DNA of 64,000 bases from Oscillospiraceae bacterium. Its GTDB lineage: Bacteria > Bacillota > Clostridia > Oscillospirales > Acutalibacteraceae. The notes beneath the pieces are model-generated. The model saw nothing but the letters and a program-made list of their open reading frames with translations. It made no database searches and was not told the origin of the DNA. Below are positions 58,212 through 64,000 of this stretch, in pieces. Each line of letters starts with the position of its first letter. The first letter of the stretch is position 1. Location of the stretch: positions 669,695 through 733,694 of the forward strand of contig CAJTCU010000001.1 of NCBI GenBank assembly GCA_910574935.1. The letters are read 5' to 3'. The position numbers and the translations under genes are program-made.

Positions 58212-60842
58212 ATGAGCCACAAGTATGTTTACCTGTTCAGCGAAGGCGACGGTTCTATGCGTGAGCTGCTGGGCGGTAAGGGCGCGAACCTGGCCGAAAT
58301 GACAAAGCTTGGGCTGCCTGTGCCCCAGGGCTTTACCATTAGCACCGAGGCCTGCACCCAGTATTACGAGGACGGCCGGAAAATTAACGACGACATCCAG
58401 GCGGAGATTATGGAGTACGTCGGCAAAATGGAAGAGATCACCGGCAAAAAGTTCGGCGATAAGACAAACCCCCTGCTGGTCTCCGTGCGCTCTGGCGCCC
58501 GGGCCTCGATGCCCGGCATGATGGATACCATCTTGAACCTGGGCCTAAACGAGGAAGTGGTGGAGGTGATGGCCGAGCAGTCTAAGAACCCCCGCTGGGC
58601 CTATGACTGCTACCGCCGCTTTATTCAAATGTACTCCGACGTGGTTATGGAAGTGGGCAAAAAGTACTTTGAAGAGCTCATTGATCAGATGAAGGAGAAG
58701 AAGGGTGTAACCCAGGACACCGAACTGACCGCCGAGGACCTAAAGGAGCTGGCCGAGCAGTTTAAGGCCGAGTACAAAGCAAAGATCGGTGCGGACTTCC
58801 CCACTGACCCCAAAGAGCAGCTGATGGGCGCTATTAAGGCTGTGTTCCGCTCTTGGGACAACCCCCGTGCCAACGTATACCGCCGCATGAACGAGATCCC
58901 CTACAGCTGGGGCACTGCCGTAAACGTGCAGATGATGGCCTTTGGCAACATGGGCGACGACTGCGGCACCGGCGTGGCCTTTACCCGTGACCCCGCCACT
59001 GGCGAGAAGAAGCTGATGGGCGAATTCCTGACCAACGCCCAGGGCGAGGACGTGGTGGCCGGCGTGCGCACCCCCATGCCTATTGCCCAGATGGCCGAAA
59101 AATTCCCCAAAGCCTTTGAGCAGTTCCAGGGCATTTGCAAGACCCTGGAGGACCATTATAAGGATATGCAGGACATGGAGTTCACCGTAGAGCACGAGAA
59201 GCTCTATATGCTGCAAACCCGTAACGGCAAGCGTACCGCTGCGGCGGCTATTAAGATCGCCTGCGACCTCATCGACGAGGGCATGAAGACCGAGGAAGAG
59301 GCCCTGCTGATGATTGACCCCAAGCAGCTGGACGCTCTGCTGCATCCCCAGTTCGACAGCAAGGCCCTAAAGGCCGCCACCCCTGTGGCCAGCGCTTTGG
59401 CCGCCTCTCCCGGAGCTGCCTGCGGCAAGATCGTCTTTACCGCCGAGGACGCTGTGGAGCAGGGCGAAAAGGGCGAAAAGGTGGTTTTGGTGCGCCTGGA
59501 GACCTCTCCCGAGGACATTGAGGGCATGCATTACTCGCAGGGCATTCTCACCGTGCGCGGCGGCATGACCAGCCACGCCGCCGTAGTGGCCCGGGGCATG
59601 GGCACCTGCTGTGTCTCCGGCTGCGGCGCCATTAAGATGGACGAGGCCAACAAGCGGTTTGAACTCAATGGCCGCACCTATCACGAGGGCGAATATATCT
59701 CCCTGGACGGAACCACCGGCAATATCTACGGCGAGGCCATTCCCACCGTGCCCGCCTCCACCGAGGGCGGCTACTTTGGCCGCATTATGGAGCTGTCAGA
59801 CAAGTACCGCACCCTTTCTGTGCGTACCAACGCGGATACCCCCAAGGACGCCGCCCAGGCCGTGGCCTTTGGCGCCGAGGGCATTGGTCTGTGCCGCACC
59901 GAGCACATGTTCTTTGACCCGGACCGCATTGCCGCGATCCGCGAGATGATCTGCTCTGACACCGTAGAGCAGCGCAAGGCGGCCCTTGCCAAGCTGGAGC
60001 CCATGCAGCAGGGCGACTTTGAGAAGCTGTACGAGGCGCTGGAGGGCAAGCACGTAAATATCCGCTTCCTGGATCCCCCGCTGCACGAGTTCGTTCCCAC
60101 CGAGGAGAAGGACATCGAGCTGCTGGCCCAGACCCAGGGCAAGAGCGTAGAGGATATTAAGGCCATCATCTCTGGCCTGCATGAGTTCAACCCCATGATG
60201 GGCCACCGCGGCTGCCGTTTGGCCGTGACCTATCCTGAGATTGCCGAGATGCAGACCGAGGCTGTCATCAAGGCCGCCATCAACGTGAACAAGGCCCATC
60301 CCGACTGGAATGTGGTGCCTGAGATCATGATTCCGCTGGTAGGGGAGATCAAGGAGCTGAAGTTCGTCAAAAAGACCGTGGTGGAGACCGCCGACCGGAT
60401 TATTGCCGAGGCCGGCGTGAACTTGAAGTACAAGGTGGGCACCATGATCGAGATTCCGCGCGCTGCTTTGACCGCGGACAAGATTGCCGAGGAGGCCGAG
60501 TTCTTTAGCTTTGGCACCAACGACTTGACCCAGATGACCTTTGGCTTCAGCCGTGACGACGCGGGCAAGTTCCTCTCCAGCTACTACGAGAACAAGATTT
60601 ATGAGAATGACCCGTTTGCCCGTCTGGACCAGGAGGGCGTAGGCCAGCTGGTGAAGATGGCCGCCGAAAAGGGCAAGGCCGTGCGCCCAGACATTGTGCT
60701 GGGGATCTGCGGCGAACATGGCGGCGACCCCACCACCATTGAGTTCTGCCACAATGTGGGCCTGACCTATGTTTCCTGTTCGCCCTTCCGGGTGCCCATT
60801 GCCCGGCTGGCGGCGGCACAGGCGGCTATCAAAAGTAAGTAG
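58212..60842 (+). CDS. ppdK: Pyruvate, phosphate dikinase
   Basis: An 876-residue enzyme that interconverts PEP + AMP + PPi with pyruvate + ATP + Pi. Domains: N-terminal ATP-grasp (about 1-340, GGKGANLAEMTKLGLPVPQGF), a swivelling phosphohistidine domain with catalytic H in GGMTSHAAVVARGMGTCC (about 455), and a C-terminal PEP/pyruvate TIM barrel with DADTP-like NADTPKDA, GLCRTEHMF, and the catalytic cysteine in GICGEHGGDP (about 836). ATG 58212 has AGGAGG 9 nt upstream. The length matches bacterial PPDK. It usually serves glycolysis in anaerobic Clostridia. It is monocistronic. Confidence 0.97.
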   Translation: MSHKYVYLFSEGDGSMRELLGGKGANLAEMTKLGLPVPQGFTISTEACTQYYEDGRKINDDIQAEIMEYVGKMEEITGKKFGDKTNPLLVSVRSGARASMPGMMDTILNLGLNEEVVEVMAEQSKNPRWAYDCYRRFIQMYSDVVMEVGKKYFEELIDQMKEKKGVTQDTELTAEDLKELAEQFKAEYKAKIGADFPTDPKEQLMGAIKAVFRSWDNPRANVYRRMNEIPYSWGTAVNVQMMAFGNMGDDCGTGVAFTRDPATGEKKLMGEFLTNAQGEDVVAGVRTPMPIAQMAEKFPKAFEQFQGICKTLEDHYKDMQDMEFTVEHEKLYMLQTRNGKRTAAAAIKIACDLIDEGMKTEEEALLMIDPKQLDALLHPQFDSKALKAATPVASALAASPGAACGKIVFTAEDAVEQGEKGEKVVLVRLETSPEDIEGMHYSQGILTVRGGMTSHAAVVARGMGTCCVSGCGAIKMDEANKRFELNGRTYHEGEYISLDGTTGNIYGEAIPTVPASTEGGYFGRIMELSDKYRTLSVRTNADTPKDAAQAVAFGAEGIGLCRTEHMFFDPDRIAAIREMICSDTVEQRKAALAKLEPMQQGDFEKLYEALEGKHVNIRFLDPPLHEFVPTEEKDIELLAQTQGKSVEDIKAIISGLHEFNPMMGHRGCRLAVTYPEIAEMQTEAVIKAAINVNKAHPDWNVVPEIMIPLVGEIKELKFVKKTVVETADRIIAEAGVNLKYKVGTMIEIPRAALTADKIAEEAEFFSFGTNDLTQMTFGFSRDDAGKFLSSYYENKIYENDPFARLDQEGVGQLVKMAAEKGKAVRPDIVLGICGEHGGDPTTIEFCHNVGLTYVSCSPFRVPIARLAAAQAAIKSK

Positions 60843-60982
60843 GAGTTCTCTTTCCTTTGAATTACCACTATCTTTCGAGCAGGCGGCTTACCGAAAGGCT
60901 AATGGACCGTATGTAAGGGAAAATCAATGGAGAGAAACTACCGTAACGGGGTATGTCGATCTTGATTAAGAACTGAATTCAG

Positions 60983-61022
60983 ATAAGCGTATCATTAGAA
61001 ATAGTGGTACGCTTATTTTTTT
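60983..61022 (+). terminator. Terminator after ppdK
   Basis: ATAAGCGTATCA (60983-60994) pairs with TGGTACGCTTAT (61005-61016) with one wobble, followed by a T-run. Confidence 0.85.
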
Positions 61023-61036
61023 GCTCTTTTGCACCT

Positions 61037-61066
61037 TTGAATTTCAAGCTGTCTTTAAGATATAAT
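61037..61066 (+). promoter_or_regulatory. Promoter before a small open frame
   Basis: TTGAAT (61037-61042), 18-nt spacer, TATAAT (61061-61066). Confidence 0.5.
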
Positions 61067-61092
61067 AAAGTTAAGACAGGACGGTGGACGGT

Positions 61093-61245
61093 ATGAGAGA
61101 AAAGAAAACTCACATATATGTGGATAGCCAAGAAAGGGCATTACTTTTACATAGCCTTGTGGAGCTGAAGAAGCAGCTCATACAGCAGGACATCATAGAC
61201 GATAAATCCGTTGATGCCGCTCAAGGCATCCTGCACCAAAGCTGA
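61093..61245 (+). CDS. Small protein of element origin
   Basis: A 50-codon frame: MREKKTHIYVDSQERALLLHSLVELKKQLIQQDIIDDKSVDAAQGILHQS. Short proteins with KTHIYVDxQERALLLHSLVELK are common beside integrative elements; the usual C-terminal part appears lost. A promoter and a GGTGGACGGT site precede it. Function unknown. Confidence 0.5.
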   Translation: MREKKTHIYVDSQERALLLHSLVELKKQLIQQDIIDDKSVDAAQGILHQS

Positions 61246-61434
61246 TTAACGCCATAAGCCGAGAAAGTGTATTGAAAAAACCTGCGTGAACGAGGTCAAG
61301 AAAAACTATGACTGTTGTTTAATTTCATTTTTCAAATATCTCTCTATTATTTTCGAATAATAGGCTATTCTCTTGTGGGATTGATTCGCATATATTTGCA
61401 TATCCTTTGCAGGGCTTTTTCAATTTTCAATCAT
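61246..61434. other. Spacer after the small open frame
   Basis: No gene seen. Confidence 0.4.
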
Positions 61435-62658
61435 TTACGCTCTTGCGAAAACTGTGGTGACAGTGATAATGCCATCGTTGATCTCCGCAAAAATCTCGCC
61501 ATTCATCTTGCGCATGAGCTGTCTGCAAATATAAAGCCCCAGCCCGTTGCCACCAATGTTTCCTGCATTTGCTCCGCGCCAAAAGCTCTCGAAAATATGC
61601 GGCAAATCTTCCTTCTCAAGCGTACAACCGCTGTTTGTGATTGCAATTTGGACGCATTCGTCGTCTTCGGGGAAAAGCAATTCCACCCGTCTGCCATCGC
61701 CGTATTTGAGGGCATTTTCCAGGATGTTTTGCATCACTTCCACGCTCCTGTTCAAATCCCCCGATAGCAGACAGTTTTTATATTTTCTAATAATAAAATC
61801 TGTTTTGATCAGCGCCACTTTTTCCCCGTAATATCCCGCGATTTTTTCAACAAGTTCCGAAAGATAAAACTCGCCTATCTCCACTTCCAAGCTAAGGAAA
61901 TCTTCTCTTGAAGCCGTTATGATCTGTGAAACATAGCCCTCGATCTCGTCCGTTTTTTCGTTGATGTTTTCAGCGATTTTGTGCTGCTTTTCCGCATCTG
62001 AATATAAATTTTTCGACAGCGCTGCCGAGTACAGTTTTATCGCGGAAAGCGGCGTTTTAATATCGTGCGAGAGCGACAAAATCAATGTTTTCTTTTCTTT
62101 CTGCATTTCCAGTTCGTGCTGCTTTTGCTGTTCTATATTTTCGCGGAGAATATCGATCCCCCAAAGAAATTTTCCGAAAAAACGGTTTTTCGTTTCCTTT
62201 ATCGGCACGGCGAGATTGCCCTTTGAAAGCTCATAAGGGATGCTGCTCATACGTTCAAAGGGCATAAGAATTTCGAATTTTATATAAAGTAAAACCATTA
62301 TGATTAAGATCGCCATAACAACAAGAACGGCATTTACAATTCCTGTAAGCTGCGTTTTTTGGGAATAGCCATTTGTATTGTAATCAAAACGATACAGTTC
62401 TCCGTTTATTTCACAGATAATATAGTCGCTGTCCGCACTGTAAAAATCTTCTCCGTATCGTTCAATATTTGTTACATATTCACATTCGGAAATGTCGGCA
62501 GAACCATTCGCTTCTATTTCTCGAACAAGGCGGCTTATCTCTACGCGGTATAGTCTGCCGTCGTTGGTCTTGTCGGCAGCAAGAATTAGATTCACGACAG
62601 CAAACAATAGGATCACGGCAACCGCAACTACCGATAAAACTCTGTTAAACGCTTTCAT
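61435..62658 (-). CDS. Sensor histidine kinase
   Basis: A 407-residue kinase. Two TM helices (about 8-28 and 105-127) enclose an extracytoplasmic loop of about 75 residues. A HAMP-like linker (about 130-185) leads to the HisKA helix with phosphoacceptor H in SLSHDIKTPLSAIKL, and the ATPase domain has N box NILENALKYG, F box IFESFWRG and G2 NGLGLYIC. The start overlaps the regulator stop by 14 nt. With the upstream ABC ATPase it fits the antimicrobial-peptide sensing class. Confidence 0.94.
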   Translation of the reverse strand: MKAFNRVLSVVAVAVILLFAVVNLILAADKTNDGRLYRVEISRLVREIEANGSADISECEYVTNIERYGEDFYSADSDYIICEINGELYRFDYNTNGYSQKTQLTGIVNAVLVVMAILIIMVLLYIKFEILMPFERMSSIPYELSKGNLAVPIKETKNRFFGKFLWGIDILRENIEQQKQHELEMQKEKKTLILSLSHDIKTPLSAIKLYSAALSKNLYSDAEKQHKIAENINEKTDEIEGYVSQIITASREDFLSLEVEIGEFYLSELVEKIAGYYGEKVALIKTDFIIRKYKNCLLSGDLNRSVEVMQNILENALKYGDGRRVELLFPEDDECVQIAITNSGCTLEKEDLPHIFESFWRGANAGNIGGNGLGLYICRQLMRKMNGEIFAEINDGIITVTTVFARA

Positions 62659-63310
62659 ATTTATAACCCACCCCCCATACAGTAACTATTTTGTTAGGGT
62701 TTTTGGGGGAGTCCTCTATTTTTTGCCGCAGCCATTTTATGTGTACCGTCAGTGTCTGTTGTTCTGAAAAGCTGTCGCTGCCCCAGACCTGTTCAAAAAT
62801 GTATTCCTTGCTTAAAGCCCTGCCCTTATTCTCCATTAAAAGCAGAAGCAGCTCAAATTCCTTCGTGGTCATTTCAAGTTCCTTTTCATTTTTGTAAACG
62901 ACACGGCTCGCCTTATTTATGCGTATATCGCCGTCGTTCATTTCATCAAGCGCGTATCGCCGCTTAAAAATCCCACTTATTTTTGCGAGCATAATATCAA
63001 TATCATATGGCTTTTCTATATAGTCATCTGCGCCGAGATTCAGTCCGTTCAGCTTGTCTTCTTTTTCCGTTTTCGCACTTACAATCAGTATGGGCGTGTT
63101 GCTTGACCGGCGGATTTTCTCCAGAACATAAAATCCGTCTCTATCAGGCAGCATGATATCAAGCACGACAAGCCTTGCGCCGTATCGTTCGTACAGCAGC
63201 AAGGCTTTTTCGGCTGTTTGAACCGCCGATACCGTATAATTTTCCGCACGGAGAAAATCACACAGCAGTTCGGCAAGTTCCTTGTTGTCCTCAACAATGA
63301 GAATATCCAT
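62645..63310 (-). CDS. OmpR/PhoB family response regulator
   Basis: A 221-residue regulator. Receiver domain: acidic pocket VEDN, phosphoacceptor D in VVLDIMLPD (about 51), S/T in VSAKT and K in IEKPYD. C-terminal winged helix (about 125-220): MTTKEFELLLLLMENKGRALSKEYIFEQVWG...LTVHIKWLRQKIEDSPKNP...VWGVGYKY. It follows the ABC ATPase gene by 1 nt and overlaps its kinase, giving one operon. Confidence 0.95.
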   Translation of the reverse strand: MDILIVEDNKELAELLCDFLRAENYTVSAVQTAEKALLLYERYGARLVVLDIMLPDRDGFYVLEKIRRSSNTPILIVSAKTEKEDKLNGLNLGADDYIEKPYDIDIMLAKISGIFKRRYALDEMNDGDIRINKASRVVYKNEKELEMTTKEFELLLLLMENKGRALSKEYIFEQVWGSDSFSEQQTLTVHIKWLRQKIEDSPKNPNKIVTVWGVGYKYESV

Positions 63311-63311
63311 A

Positions 63312-64000
63312 TTACCACCCTAATTCCAGAAGCCAGTTATTCAATGCGCGTTCCCGTTCTCTTATCTGTGTGGAGCAATCGCTCAAGTCAAACTCTCCCT
63401 TTATGCTTCCGTCAACAATGTACATGACTCGTGTGCATTTTGCCGCAACCTTAACGTCGTGAGTAACGAGCATGATTGTGGTTCCCGCAGAATTTAATTT
63501 TGAAAGTTCCGTCATTACCTCGTCAGAGGAAGTGCGGTTCAACGCCCCTGTTGGCTCGTCAGCAAAAATCATTTTCGGGCCGTTTATCATACTGCGGCAG
63601 ATGCACGCCCGCTGAAGCTGGCCGCCCGAAACCTCGTTGATATCGTTGTCGGCAATATCGATAATGCCGAGCCTACGCATGAAATCCTGACCGCGCCGCA
63701 CCGTTTCCCTGCGGGGTTCACGCTGCTTTTTGGATTGCGTTGCAGGAAGTATGATATTATCCAATATGGTGAGGTTTTTCAGCATGTACATTTGCTGAAA
63801 GATAAAACCCATTTTGTCAAGGCGCAGGTCTGCAAGTTCTCTTTCGCCCATCCCTGCGATATTTTTTCCACAGAAGTTCACCTCCCCTGCGGTAAGATCA
63901 TCCATGCCCGAAACTGCGTACAGCAGCGTGGATTTTCCGGAACCTGACGGACCCATAACGGCGACCATTTCTCCCTCGCCAATCGTGAAATTTACATTTT
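63312..64000 (-). CDS. ABC transporter ATP-binding protein, LolD/BceA type (5' end outside the window)
   Basis: At least 229 codons are visible; the first ones lie beyond 64000. Walker A GPSGSGKST, Q-loop FIFQQMYML, signature VSGGQLQRA, Walker B MIFADEPTGAL and switch H in LVTHDVK are all present. The EPTGAL form is typical of MacB/LolD/BceA ATPases, which work with FtsX-like permeases. The permease may lie upstream, outside the window. Usually such units detoxify or sense cell-wall-active peptides. Confidence 0.92.
   Translation of the reverse strand, partial: NVNFTIGEGEMVAVMGPSGSGKSTLLYAVSGMDDLTAGEVNFCGKNIAGMGERELADLRLDKMGFIFQQMYMLKNLTILDNIILPATQSKKQREPRRETVRRGQDFMRRLGIIDIADNDINEVSGGQLQRACICRSMINGPKMIFADEPTGALNRTSSDEVMTELSKLNSAGTTIMLVTHDVKVAAKCTRVMYIVDGSIKGEFDLSDCSTQIRERERALNNWLLELGW

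Overview
The window looks like a chromosomal segment of a GC-rich gut Clostridium-type bacterium (Firmicutes, Clostridia, probably the Ruminococcaceae/Oscillospiraceae side). Indicators are Shine-Dalgarno-led genes, sigma-A promoters, an IreB (UPF0297) protein, DUF6106-like and NusG_II/Gx-transporter genes, pyruvate phosphate dikinase, a proofreading-dead PolI, and a large load of Tn1549-like conjugative-element debris. The genus is inference only. No rRNA, tRNA or CRISPR array was recognised.

Positions 1-38100 are mostly ordinary core genome: the tail of one ABC exporter, a secreted protein cut by an in-frame amber codon, a heterodimeric ABC exporter, alr, a low-molecular-weight phosphatase with rimI and tsaD, pheS-pheT, ireB, feoA-feoB, a transglutaminase-like protein, a PRPP-synthetase-like protein, cysE-cysS, an XRE regulator with operator-like palindromes, an M28 peptidase, a sugar isomerase, dusB-polA, a tagD-like cytidylyltransferase, a four-gene minus-strand operon (SPFH, RHH, NusG_II, Gx transporter) and an epimerase-MazG-HAD operon. 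Intergenic spaces carry three families of short interspersed repeats. Family A has ends near GGCAAYMCCGCAC, family B has ends TAGGGCTTGTTTGAAAA or TAGAGTCTGTTTGAAAA, and family C is GC-rich and imperfect. Family B shows one copy nested in another and several copies whose terminal TAG is the stop codon of the neighbouring gene.

Positions 38140-57400 are an accessory zone built from pieces of integrative elements. It begins with a graveyard (serine recombinase, IS5-type transposase, RepA, zinc-ribbon protein, TetR and primase fragments, each frameshifted or truncated). An apparently intact element of about 6.9 kb follows (43331-50239), bounded by a 20-bp near-perfect direct repeat and carrying tnpV, blaI-blaR1, mobC with an oriT-like palindrome, xis, an XRE regulator and int. 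Next come AT-rich cargo genes (AraC regulator, membrane-anchored C45-type amidohydrolase, membrane-anchored nitrilase/Lnt-like protein; a separate membrane-anchored alpha/beta hydrolase lies at 40563). The zone ends with a broken sigma factor, an ArdC-like fragment, a ZIP metal transporter and a frameshifted TetR-HMA fusion.

Positions 57800-64000 return to core-type sequence with ppdK, then end in a minus-strand BceAB-like module (ABC ATPase truncated by the window edge, response regulator, sensor kinase). The strongest leads are the mobile repeat families and their link with stop codons, the AT-rich three-gene hydrolase cargo, the long BlaR1-like sensor and the TetR-HMA chimera.
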